Shown here: piece by piece, positions 8,800 through 17,215 of the stretch | Layout: every line of letters begins with the position of its first letter | Numbering within the stretch: the stretch's first letter is position 1 | Source of the DNA: Luminiphilus sp. | Lineage (GTDB): Bacteria > Pseudomonadota > Gammaproteobacteria > Pseudomonadales > Halieaceae | Direction: 5' to 3' | Assembly (NCBI GenBank): GCA_016779445.1 | Contig: JADHNP010000010.1 | Coordinates: 1-50,837, forward strand | DNA length: 50,837 nt | Notes under the pieces: model-generated | Databases searched by the model: none | The model's input: only the letters and a program-made list of their open reading frames with translations | What the model was told of the DNA's origin: nothing | Made by a program: the position numbers and the translations under genes

Positions 8800-10089
8800 A
8801 TGATTAACCCTTCGATTCCCACGCGCTGGCGACTTTTCAGCGTGCTGATTTTGCTCAGCTTTCTGTCGTATCTGATGCGCCAGAATATCCATGTGGCGGG
8901 GGAATTGATGATGCCCGAGCTGGGCATCAGCGAGCTAGAAATGGGCTGGATATACGCGGCCTTTATATGGGGCTATGCACTATTTCAGCTGCCTGGGGGC
9001 GTATTCGGCAAGTTAATAGGACCCCGTGTCGCGCTAACCAGCATCGGGCTTGTGTGGATGATAACCACAGGTTTAACCGGCTGGCTGCCGGGTCAGGTGT
9101 TTAGCAGTGGTTTCGGCGTCATTGGCTCCCTCATGGTCATACGCTTTGTGATGGGCATTGCTCACGCTCCTATCTACCCGATTCAAGGGGCAGTTGCGGA
9201 ACGATGGTTTCCGGTGGGTCAATGGGCGCTGCCGAATGCCGTGGGTAGCACCGGGTTAACGCTCGGCGCTGCCCTCGCGCAACCCCTGATCGCGATTATT
9301 ATGGTGTACTGGGGATGGCGCGTCTCTTTCTATCTTTTTATACCGCTGGGCCTGGCAGTCTTCTGGCTATGGTGGTGGTACGCCACCGACGAACCCTCCG
9401 CCCATCCAGCAATGTCACAAAATGAACTCGCCGAGATAGAGGCAGGCCGTGAGGCGCTCACACCTCATGTCGGCTCGGGCGCATGGACGCAGCTCATTCG
9501 CGACCGAAACACCCTCATGTTGGCCGCAGCTTACTTCGCGGAAAACTTTGTCTTCTATCTTTTTTTCACCTGGTTCTTCCACTACCTGGTGTCCGAACTC
9601 GGCTTTAGCATCCTCGAAACCGGTTTTCTCGCCTCGTTACCGTGGTTATGTGGCGCAGTCATGGCGTCAGTCGGTGGCTACCTCTGCGATACGCTTTGTG
9701 CAAAGTTCGGGCCCCGGCTGGGTTGCAGAGTTCCCGCTATCACCGGGCTGGTGGGTGCCGGCATTTTTTTATATCTCGGGCTCTACTCAAGCTCGCCTTA
9801 CGTCGCTGTTGCATTACTTTCGCTCTGCTTTGCCAGTACGCAATTCACTGAGGGCGCCTACTGGTCGGCACAAACCTATGTCGCTGGGCCCTACACTGCA
9901 CCCGCCTGCGGAGTGATGAATACCGGCGGAAATCTCGCGGGCATTGTGGTTGCCCCGCTCATGCCCTTTCTTGCAGGTCATATCGGCTGGGTCGCGGCTC
10001 TTTCAACCGGCTCCATTATGGCCTTCGTCGGAGCCGCGTTGTGGTTATTTATTCGTCCCGATGAGCCCTTCCAACCGCAATCAAAATAA
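8800..10089 (+). CDS. MFS transporter, anion:cation symporter-like
   Basis: The 429-residue product starts at ATG 8800 and has about twelve hydrophobic segments in two halves joined by a hydrophilic loop near residues 195-230. The first half begins LFSVLILLSFLSYLMRQNIHVAGELMMPELGISELEMGWIYAAFIWGYALFQLPGGVFG, the pattern of the ACS family (hexuronate, glucarate and phthalate carriers). It follows the Rieske gene in the same direction after 143 bases and probably imports the substrate of that pathway, which would favour a carboxylated compound. The substrate cannot be read directly. Confidence 0.83.
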   Translation: MINPSIPTRWRLFSVLILLSFLSYLMRQNIHVAGELMMPELGISELEMGWIYAAFIWGYALFQLPGGVFGKLIGPRVALTSIGLVWMITTGLTGWLPGQVFSSGFGVIGSLMVIRFVMGIAHAPIYPIQGAVAERWFPVGQWALPNAVGSTGLTLGAALAQPLIAIIMVYWGWRVSFYLFIPLGLAVFWLWWWYATDEPSAHPAMSQNELAEIEAGREALTPHVGSGAWTQLIRDRNTLMLAAAYFAENFVFYLFFTWFFHYLVSELGFSILETGFLASLPWLCGAVMASVGGYLCDTLCAKFGPRLGCRVPAITGLVGAGIFLYLGLYSSSPYVAVALLSLCFASTQFTEGAYWSAQTYVAGPYTAPACGVMNTGGNLAGIVVAPLMPFLAGHIGWVAALSTGSIMAFVGAALWLFIRPDEPFQPQSK

Positions 10090-10159
10090 TCAGTATGGGC
10101 TAGTGTTGGTATCGATTTTCTCCGACAAGGACCGAACAGCATGCGTATTGGATTGAGAC

Positions 10160-10522
10160 TTAACTCGAAAAGCGGCGCGCTCTAAACGCCACCCCGAGCC
10201 AGCTGATAATGAGCAGCAGGCCGCCGATCGGAGTGATCATGGCAAGTGTTGAGATACCCGTTAACACGAGCAGATAGAGCGAAAAAGAAAAAAGGCAAAC
10301 CCCAATAACAAAACCCATGATGGGCCAGCGCCACAGGGCCTGATGCTGCTGCAATGCGAGCACCAAGACGACCACTGAGTGAATAAGGTGATAGTAAGCC
10401 GCTGTCTCCCACACCGAGAGGCGCTCAGCTGTCACCACATCGTCCAAAGCATGTGCACCAAAGGCCCCTGCCGCCACTCCGGTCGCGCCCAACAACCCCG
10501 CCATCAACAATCCCATATTCAT
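10160..10522 (-). CDS. DUF423 small inner-membrane protein
   Basis: The 120-residue product has four predicted membrane helices. It begins MGLLMAGLLGATGVAAGAFGAHAL, the DUF423 (YgdD/TMEM256-like) signature, followed by ETAAYYHLIHSVVVLVLAL and GVCLFSFSLYLLVLTG. The family's function is unknown. It is convergent with the MFS gene (70-bp gap) and divergent from the HD-domain gene. An ATG six bases further in (MGLL...) is a possible alternative start. Confidence 0.85.
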   Translation of the reverse strand: MNMGLLMAGLLGATGVAAGAFGAHALDDVVTAERLSVWETAAYYHLIHSVVVLVLALQQHQALWRWPIMGFVIGVCLFSFSLYLLVLTGISTLAMITPIGGLLLIISWLGVAFRARRFSS

Positions 10523-10674
10523 CTATCGCATTCACACCACGTCGCCAATGACACCCCACCGCCAGGAACCGTCATGACAATCTCGGCTCCCCAAACGCAC
10601 CCGTCCAGCCTACACTGCTCTCACTGTCACCGATATCGAGGATACCCCTCTTGCAAACAGTCTCATTCACTGCC

Positions 10675-11223
10675 ATGAAACAAGGCACGCAAGCCGATTA
10701 TATGTTGCTGGATCGCTACGAGCAGCAACATGTCACCACTTTACCCGATCGCATTCTCGACACATTGGCCCGGCTCGGCGAGGGTCTGGGAGGCTATCAA
10801 ATCGACCGACTACAACACTCTCTGCAAGCGGCGACCCGTGCAGAGAACGATGGGGCTGACGAGGAATGGGTTGTAGCGGCTCTGATTCACGATATCGGTG
10901 ACGACTTGGCACCCATGAATCACTCTGCATTAGCGGCCGCCTTGATCAAACCCTACGTGAGAGAGGAAGTGCACTGGGTAGTGGAGCATCATGGACTGTT
11001 TCAAATGGCCTATTACGCCCATCATTTAGGGCAGAACCCCAACGGCAGGGCGCATTACAAAGACCATCCGTTCTATAAGAGCTGCCTCAAGTTCTGCGAG
11101 CGTTGGGATCAGGCTTCGTTTGATCCAGCCTATCCGACACAGTCACTGGAATACTTTTCGCCCTTGGTAAGGCGAATTTTCTCGCGAGAGCCCTTTCCAG
11201 AATCAGATCGAGAAGCTTTGTGA
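10675..11223 (+). CDS. HD-domain protein resembling PhnZ/TmpB mixed-valent diiron oxygenases
   Basis: The product is 182 residues from ATG 10675; a TTG at 10651 is an alternative. Candidate iron ligands are His48 (QHSLQAA), His72-Asp73 (LIHDIGD), His83 (NHSALAA), His105 or His106 (VEHHGLF) and Asp145 (CERWDQ). The H...HD...H...H...D order and the HSLQ and R-W-D contexts match the small HD-domain oxygenases that split organophosphonates such as 2-aminoethylphosphonate, rather than classical nucleotide phosphohydrolases. The Glu that in PhnZ contacts the substrate amine appears to be Tyr here, so the substrate probably differs. The family assignment is from remembered sequence, and hydrolase activity is not excluded. 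No phosphonate genes are adjacent. Confidence 0.75.
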   Translation: MKQGTQADYMLLDRYEQQHVTTLPDRILDTLARLGEGLGGYQIDRLQHSLQAATRAENDGADEEWVVAALIHDIGDDLAPMNHSALAAALIKPYVREEVHWVVEHHGLFQMAYYAHHLGQNPNGRAHYKDHPFYKSCLKFCERWDQASFDPAYPTQSLEYFSPLVRRIFSREPFPESDREAL

Positions 11224-11596
11224 ATTTAGCGCTGAGTAGCGCCATCGCTCTCTATGTCGCCAGGCTCCTGCTCGCGAGCGATGCGCCAGGGAAGCCCTCC
11301 ACAGCGCGCCCTGTCTGGACACTCTACAGTGCACCCCCGGCAAGGAAGTGGTACCACCCCGTCTTCTTCATTTGAATCAGGCACGCCCGAGATCTCCTTT
11401 ATTTTTTATCGACAGAGGGTAGCGGTCGGCCCGCATTGTGCCACTGCAATCGGGCACTGTCTGCCAAAACATCCAACACCATCCGGTACAGTCAAAGTGA
11501 CGTAGAATGATACTTAGGGCGAGCTCTATCAGGATAATTCTCTGGGATCGTCTCTACCTGAATCAACCGGTCCGGCCCAATGGAGCACTGCCCGAC
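11224..11596. other. Non-coding gap before the RND operon
   Basis: This is 373 bases between the HD-domain gene and the membrane-fusion protein. The open frames in it have atypical composition and no recognisable sequence. I see no clear hairpin. The promoter for the efflux genes is expected here but no convincing -35/-10 pair stands out. Confidence 0.5.
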
Positions 11597-12718
11597 ATGG
11601 CTCATCGGCATTTACATCTATTCAATACCTCTCTGGTGACACTGGTGCTATTCAGCGCACTGGTCGGTTGCACTGAAGAAGCGGCTGAAAGCCGCTTTAC
11701 CTACTCCCAGAACGCTGGTGTTTCAGTGGTGACCGAACCTGCAAAATTGACTGATTTGGTGGAAACGCTGACCTCCGTGGGAACCGCGCGGGCACTGCAG
11801 AGTGTCAATGTTTTTTCAGATACGTCAGGTCGTGTTACCGCCGTCAATATCAACGCTGATCAGTATGTGGATACGGGCGACCTACTTCTGCAACTGGATG
11901 ACCGAGACGAGCGATTAGCAGTGAAGCTTGCCAACGTAAAGTTAGCCGACGCAAAACGACTGGCGGAACGCTACACCACGGTCAACGCGCGGGATGCCAA
12001 TATCCCTGAAAGCCAGCTGGATGATGCGCGGGCAGCAGTCGACGGCGCTCGTATTGCACTAGAGCAAGCGGAGGTGGCGCTTGACCGAAGGCGCATCACC
12101 GCACCTTTTGCCGGACGAGTGGGACTCACCGAAATCGATGTGGGAGATCGCATAGATACCAATACTCTGATTACTACCATTGATGACAGAGCAGTTTTGC
12201 TCGTCAATTTTTCCGTGCCCGAGGTGTATGTTGAACGGGTATCACGAGGTACCGGTGTCGAGGTTCGCCTCTGGGATGCTGCAGATAAAGCCGTCTCAGG
12301 AGAAATCATTGCCGTTGATTCACGCATCGATGTTAATTCGCGCTCTTTTATCGCCCGTGCGGCCATCGATAATTCAGCTGATCGATTTCGGCCTGGCATG
12401 GCCTTTGAGATCAGTTTAGCTGCATCACGTGGTGCATTTATGTCGGTGCCCGATATAGCAGTGCAGTGGGGTGCTGACGGTGCCTACGTCTGGGTGGCTC
12501 AGGAGGGGGTTGCGGCACGCCGCGAGGTGACGCTGGTGAAGCGGATGGCGGGCGCCATTTTGGTTGATGGCGATCTCGTTGAGGACGACCAGGTAGTCAT
12601 GGAGGGTATCCAGTCCGTGCGCGCTGGCGTCACGCTGAAAGTGCTGACCCCCTCCGAGCTCGACGCCGGTATCAAAGCGAAGGCTCCCACTGAGACTGAT
12701 GAGTTTGGTAATGGCTGA
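11597..12718 (+). CDS. RND efflux periplasmic adaptor (membrane fusion lipoprotein)
   Basis: The product is 373 residues from ATG 11597, chosen because it gives a lipoprotein signal peptide ending LFSALVGC, with Cys24 as the lipid-attachment site. The first lipoyl half is at SVNVFSDTSGRVTAVNINADQYVDTGDLLLQLDD. An alpha-hairpin with coiled-coil character follows (KLADAKRLAERYTTV...ALEQAEVALDRRRI), then TAPFAGRVGLTEIDVGDRIDTNTLITTI, and beta-barrel and membrane-proximal domains. It anchors in the outer leaflet of the inner membrane and links the pump to an outer-membrane channel. The 3' end overlaps the start of the pump gene, so they form one operon. Confidence 0.92.
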   Translation: MAHRHLHLFNTSLVTLVLFSALVGCTEEAAESRFTYSQNAGVSVVTEPAKLTDLVETLTSVGTARALQSVNVFSDTSGRVTAVNINADQYVDTGDLLLQLDDRDERLAVKLANVKLADAKRLAERYTTVNARDANIPESQLDDARAAVDGARIALEQAEVALDRRRITAPFAGRVGLTEIDVGDRIDTNTLITTIDDRAVLLVNFSVPEVYVERVSRGTGVEVRLWDAADKAVSGEIIAVDSRIDVNSRSFIARAAIDNSADRFRPGMAFEISLAASRGAFMSVPDIAVQWGADGAYVWVAQEGVAARREVTLVKRMAGAILVDGDLVEDDQVVMEGIQSVRAGVTLKVLTPSELDAGIKAKAPTETDEFGNG

Positions 12719-15700
12719 CCAGAAACGATTTCTGGGGGGGCTCCCTGAGCTGGGCGTTAGACGTCCCTGGCTGGTGCTGGTCATGAACCTGTTGGTGGCG
12801 ATTGCCGGGCTGGCTGCGCTACTGGCCATTGAAGTCCGAGAGTTACCCGATGTGGATCGCCCCGTCGTTTCCGTGAGAGCCTTCCTGCCCGGTGCCTCGC
12901 CCGAGACAATGGATGCTGAGGTCACACGGCTACTAGAGGGCGCTGCTGCGCGAGTCTCGGGAGTGCTCGAAATCAACTCGTCGAGCGAAGAGAACAACTC
13001 ACGTATTTATATTGAATTCCGGTCTGACGTCGACGTGGATCAGGCGGCATCCGACGTTCGCGAGGCGGTCAGTCGTATCGAGCGGGACTTACCCGATGCG
13101 GTCGAGCAACTCTCGGTGTTCAAGGCAGATGAACGCGCAGAGGAAATTATTCGTATTGCAGTGAAGTCGTCCGAACACGCCGAGGAGGAACTGAGTCAGA
13201 TTATCGAGCAGGACATCGTTCCACGTTTTATCTCATTGCCTGGTGTCGCCGATGTACCGCTCTTTGGATCACGGCAGCGCGTGCTACGGATCATCCTTGA
13301 TCCCCTGCGACTGACCAGCTACGGGTTGACGGTTGCCGACGTCACGGCGGTATTGCGAGCGGCCCCGCTCGATGTCCCCGCGGGCAGCTTTCGAACAGGA
13401 GATCAGCAGCTATTGGTGAGGGCAGATGCCGCGGTGACCAAAGAGGATGATATCGCTGCGCTCATTATCAGAGACGACATTCGTATCCGTAATGTTGCCA
13501 AAGTGGCCTTCTCACCCGAGGACGCCTCCGGCTTTGTCAGACTTAACGGCGAACGTGTTGTAGGGATCGGTATTATCCGCCAAGCGGGATCCAACACCAT
13601 CAACATTGCTAAGGGTGTCCGCGAAGCGGTCGCAGACGTTAACAACCGAATGCAGGACCTCCAGCTAGAAATCATATCGGATGACTCTGTGTTTATCAGG
13701 GGCTCCGTACGCGAGGTGATAACCACTTTGCTGATCTCCGTTTTAGTGGTGATCAGCACTATTCGCCTGTTCACCGGCTCAATGCTTCTCACTTTGATAC
13801 CCGCCATCGCAATCCCCATCTCCCTACTCGGCACACTTGCAGCAAGTTGGGTGCTGGGTTTCTCGATCAATATTTTAACTTTGCTGGCTCTGGTTCTTGC
13901 AGCGGGTTTGATCGTTGACGATGCGATAGTGGTGCTTGAAAGCGTCCAACGGCGGCGCTCCGAAGGGGCGGCGCCAGGCACAGCGGCTGTCACCGGCACA
14001 CGGCAGGTCTTCTTCGCAGTGATCGCCACAACCGCTGTATTGATTGCTGTTTTCGTGCCTATCGCCTTTTTGCCAGGTACTGCAGGCCGACTATTTCAAG
14101 AGTTTGGTTTGGTACTAGCGGTCGCGGTCGCCATTTCTTCCTTTGTCGCGCTGAGTCTGGTTCCCGCGACGATGGCCAAGCTGGCCACCTTACAACCCAG
14201 GCAACGCCGCGTCGAAAAATGGGGTGCCCAATTGGCAAAGGGCTACCATCGCTCACTCACGGCGACACTCAACGCGCCACGCCGCGTATTTTTTGCCTCT
14301 CTGGTAGCGGCCGGCTTTGCTGCTGGGCTCTATGTTTTCCTCGACCAAGAACTGCTGCCTCAAGAGGATCGTGGATCAGTGATGCTGTTTGCGAGGGGCC
14401 CTGATGGCGTCGGCCTAGACTACACCGAGCGACAGGCCGATCGAATGGAGAATATTCTCGTACCGTTGCTGGATCGCGGTGAGATCACCTCGCTGTATTC
14501 CAATATCGGTCGGTGGGATCCGAATATAGTCTTTATCGTCGCCAGATTGGCAGATTGGGGTGACCGAGAGCGCAACCAACAGGAGATCGCTGCAGAGCTC
14601 AAACCATTTTTTGCCGACCTCCCGGGCATGACAACACGCATCTTTAGTGGCAACTCATTGAATCTCCGCGGCACCTCTAGTGGCGGGCTGTCTCTGGCTT
14701 TACTCGGCACTGATTACGATGAGATCTATGCTGCAGCGCGAGACTACACTGAGGCCATACGAGAACGGGTCGGCTCTGTCAGTCGGCCGCGTGTCAGTTA
14801 CGACCCTTCTCAACCTCAGCTTTCAGTGCGAATAGATCGTGAACGTGCTTCCGATCTGGATATTCCACTCGAGGATGTCGCCCAAACACTTCGGGTGATG
14901 GTCGATGGATCACGCGTCGTGGATCTAAACGCCAATGACCAGACAGTGCCCATCATTCTTGAGGCGGGCTCGGATAAAATCCGCGACCCTGATGATTTAG
15001 TCAATCTATACGTTCGTGCCCGCTCGGGTGCGCTTGTCCCGCTCGCGAGTATCGTGCAACTCAATGAGAAAGGGGTTGCAGGGCAGCTCGATCGCCGCAA
15101 ACAACGGCGCGCGATCGACCTGGACGTGGAAATCAATCCAGGCATTGCAATGCAAGAAGCGGTAGATGATCTATTTGCGCTCGCCAACGAGACATTGCCC
15201 GAGGGCATTACCCTAATCACGCGTGGTGAGGCGGCGGCCTTGGCTGAAACTAACCGAGAAACGATGATCACTTACGGCTTTGCCATGCTGATCGTATTTT
15301 TGGTTCTTGTGGCGCAATTCGAAGGCATTACCTCTGCGCTGGTCATCATGGCTATCGTACCCTTTGGCCTCGCCGCCGCCGTGTGCGCACTGTTCCTTAC
15401 CGGTACGTCTTTGAACATTTATTCGCAGGTAGGTCTGGTGATGCTCATCGGGCTTATCGCGAAAAATGGTATTTTACTGGTCGAGTTTGCCGACCAACTT
15501 CGCGATCGCGGACATGCCGTGCGCGATGCCATTGAAGAAGCAGCCCGCATCCGCTTACGGCCGATTGTAATGACGCTGGTTTCCACCATCTTTGGCGCAT
15601 TGCCGTTAATATTGTCATCCGGCCCCGGCTCGGAGGCGCGCTCCGCTGTGGGCTGGGTGGTCTTTGGCGGGATGGGGCTCGCCACGGTCTTTACGTTGTA

Positions 15701-15815
15701 TCTGACGCCAGTCGTATATCTAGCTGTGGCACGGTTCGCCACGGCACGATCCACATCTGGAGATCAATTGGATCAGGAACTCCTCGATGAAACTACGCGA
15801 GGGTTGTCTTCCTAA
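12711..15815 (+). CDS. RND efflux pump, inner-membrane transporter (HAE-1/AcrB-MexF type)
   Basis: The product is 1034 residues from ATG 12711 (ATG 12699 is in frame and equally possible); both overlap the adaptor gene. It has twelve membrane helices and two large periplasmic loops in the usual duplicated layout. The proton-relay acidic pair is present in helix 4 (GLIVDDAIVVLES, about residues 399-411), and the relay Lys in helix 10 (GLIAKNGILLVEFADQ, about residue 914). The N-terminus (GVRRPWLVLVMNLLVAIAGLAAL) and PDVDRPVVSVRAFLPGASPETMDAEVTRLLE are standard. It exports hydrophobic or amphiphilic compounds by proton antiport. No TolC-like outer-membrane gene is adjacent, so a shared channel is presumed. 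Confidence 0.95.
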   Translation: MADQKRFLGGLPELGVRRPWLVLVMNLLVAIAGLAALLAIEVRELPDVDRPVVSVRAFLPGASPETMDAEVTRLLEGAAARVSGVLEINSSSEENNSRIYIEFRSDVDVDQAASDVREAVSRIERDLPDAVEQLSVFKADERAEEIIRIAVKSSEHAEEELSQIIEQDIVPRFISLPGVADVPLFGSRQRVLRIILDPLRLTSYGLTVADVTAVLRAAPLDVPAGSFRTGDQQLLVRADAAVTKEDDIAALIIRDDIRIRNVAKVAFSPEDASGFVRLNGERVVGIGIIRQAGSNTINIAKGVREAVADVNNRMQDLQLEIISDDSVFIRGSVREVITTLLISVLVVISTIRLFTGSMLLTLIPAIAIPISLLGTLAASWVLGFSINILTLLALVLAAGLIVDDAIVVLESVQRRRSEGAAPGTAAVTGTRQVFFAVIATTAVLIAVFVPIAFLPGTAGRLFQEFGLVLAVAVAISSFVALSLVPATMAKLATLQPRQRRVEKWGAQLAKGYHRSLTATLNAPRRVFFASLVAAGFAAGLYVFLDQELLPQEDRGSVMLFARGPDGVGLDYTERQADRMENILVPLLDRGEITSLYSNIGRWDPNIVFIVARLADWGDRERNQQEIAAELKPFFADLPGMTTRIFSGNSLNLRGTSSGGLSLALLGTDYDEIYAAARDYTEAIRERVGSVSRPRVSYDPSQPQLSVRIDRERASDLDIPLEDVAQTLRVMVDGSRVVDLNANDQTVPIILEAGSDKIRDPDDLVNLYVRARSGALVPLASIVQLNEKGVAGQLDRRKQRRAIDLDVEINPGIAMQEAVDDLFALANETLPEGITLITRGEAAALAETNRETMITYGFAMLIVFLVLVAQFEGITSALVIMAIVPFGLAAAVCALFLTGTSLNIYSQVGLVMLIGLIAKNGILLVEFADQLRDRGHAVRDAIEEAARIRLRPIVMTLVSTIFGALPLILSSGPGSEARSAVGWVVFGGMGLATVFTLYLTPVVYLAVARFATARSTSGDQLDQELLDETTRGLSS

Positions 15816-15826
15816 ATGACGCGCCG

Positions 15827-17215
15827 CTAGAGCAAATCAAAGTCGTAGTTCACGATAATTCGAAAATCAAACATATCGTCCGAACCCGGGAAGGCGTCAT
15901 CTTGATTCACCCACGCTGCCCTCAGTCTTACCCAGACTTTCTCTGACCAGCCGCGGTTCAGGCGCCAGTCAACCGTCAGGTCCAACTCGCTGGCATCGGG
16001 GCTCGCGATGGGACCCGTATCTGGCGTGTCTCCCCAGACCATATTGGTGAACAGGCTCAACTTCCCTGCACCCACCTGACCAAAGTCATAGGAATAGCCC
16101 ACGGAGAAAGCATCCTCACCGGCGCGGTCAAAGTCGTTAATAATGATAGAGAGATAATTGGCGGGGTTGCCGTAAGGCTTCTGAATGTTGCCACCCTCGT
16201 CTGTAGTGCTGGCTGCGATCCGGAATTTTTGCCGGCCGGACACCCACTCAAGCCGGCCCGAGATCAAATGCGTTGAAAAATTGCCAATCAATTCCTGCCC
16301 CATACTGCGCTGTGAAGTCCAAGAGAGATCTGCCCACAAACTGGTCTCCCCTGAAAACGTAAAGCGTTTCTCTGCCTTGGCGAAAGTGGTATTGAACAAA
16401 TCTGGCGTGCGCTGGTGGAGCACGCCATAAACGGAGTTATCGGGCATCCGATATCGCACGCCCCAGAAGGTCAGTCCATCATCTGTGCCCTCAGCACCCG
16501 CCGCCTCCGACATAGAGATGAATTTATCGCTGTCTTTGTATTTGATCGCATTTACATAGCCCGCCATGTAAGCAAGGCCGTCGCCGGGTTTGTTGCCAAT
16601 GCCGACCGCTTCAAAGGTGTTTGGGATCATGCGAAGGTCGTGCTTGCCTAGGTACGGCAGATCGAGCGTTTGACGACCGACTCGAATACCGTGGTCACCG
16701 AAAAGGCGCACGGTCGCAAAAGCCTCGCTCACAACCGAAAAACCCTCGGGACCAGGCTTAAAAAGCTGGGTGCCATCTTTCTCTTCAGGACCATATAGCT
16801 TTTGCGAGGTTGCAAGCGTGGCACCAAGCCGAATACGGTCCTGCCACCAGCCCGATCGGAACTCCAGCCCGCCCCCGAGCGCCCACCCGGCGCGCGTATC
16901 AGCAACGTCGTAATCCCGATACAGGTAATAGGTTCGGGGCTTCAACACCAGCTCAGCACCCTCGAAGAACCACCTAGAGCGCACCTCATCAGTGCCAATC
17001 TCATCCATTTTGGTGTCCTGATTGGGCTCTTCGTCAATGACTCGATCACCCTCATCAGCGATTTCCTGAGCACAAAGATGGCCAGCAAAAGTAAGCGCTA
17101 AGCAAAATGGAATGAAACCCGAGAATAGTTCCCGACCATCATGAAAGCTGCGGTCGAGCGCCGTGTTAACACTTTGACCTGCAGTGGACGACAATAGACG
17201 ACTTTCCAACCTCAT
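15827..17215 (-). CDS. OprD-family outer-membrane porin
   Basis: The 462-residue product has a long N-terminal leader whose hydrophobic stretch LFSGFIPFCLALTFAGHLCAQ looks like a signal peptide beginning unusually far (about 30 residues) from the ATG. The mature chain alternates aromatic beta strands (FEGAELVLKPRTYYLYRDYD, GWALGGGLEFRSGWWQDRIRLGATLATSQKLYG). It includes VRLFGDHGIRVGRQTLDLPYLGKHDLRMIPNTFEAVGI, the OprD-type passage, and ends with a strand in VNYDFDLL. OprD porins admit small carboxylates, amino acids or peptides. The start overlaps the stop of the amidohydrolase gene by four bases (17212-17215), indicating translational coupling. Confidence 0.82.
   Translation of the reverse strand: MRLESRLLSSTAGQSVNTALDRSFHDGRELFSGFIPFCLALTFAGHLCAQEIADEGDRVIDEEPNQDTKMDEIGTDEVRSRWFFEGAELVLKPRTYYLYRDYDVADTRAGWALGGGLEFRSGWWQDRIRLGATLATSQKLYGPEEKDGTQLFKPGPEGFSVVSEAFATVRLFGDHGIRVGRQTLDLPYLGKHDLRMIPNTFEAVGIGNKPGDGLAYMAGYVNAIKYKDSDKFISMSEAAGAEGTDDGLTFWGVRYRMPDNSVYGVLHQRTPDLFNTTFAKAEKRFTFSGETSLWADLSWTSQRSMGQELIGNFSTHLISGRLEWVSGRQKFRIAASTTDEGGNIQKPYGNPANYLSIIINDFDRAGEDAFSVGYSYDFGQVGAGKLSLFTNMVWGDTPDTGPIASPDASELDLTVDWRLNRGWSEKVWVRLRAAWVNQDDAFPGSDDMFDFRIIVNYDFDLL

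Noticed and set aside
11254-11505. 83-codon frame before the RND operon
   Set aside because: Low-complexity Ser/Pro/Gly composition, no ribosome site and no domain.
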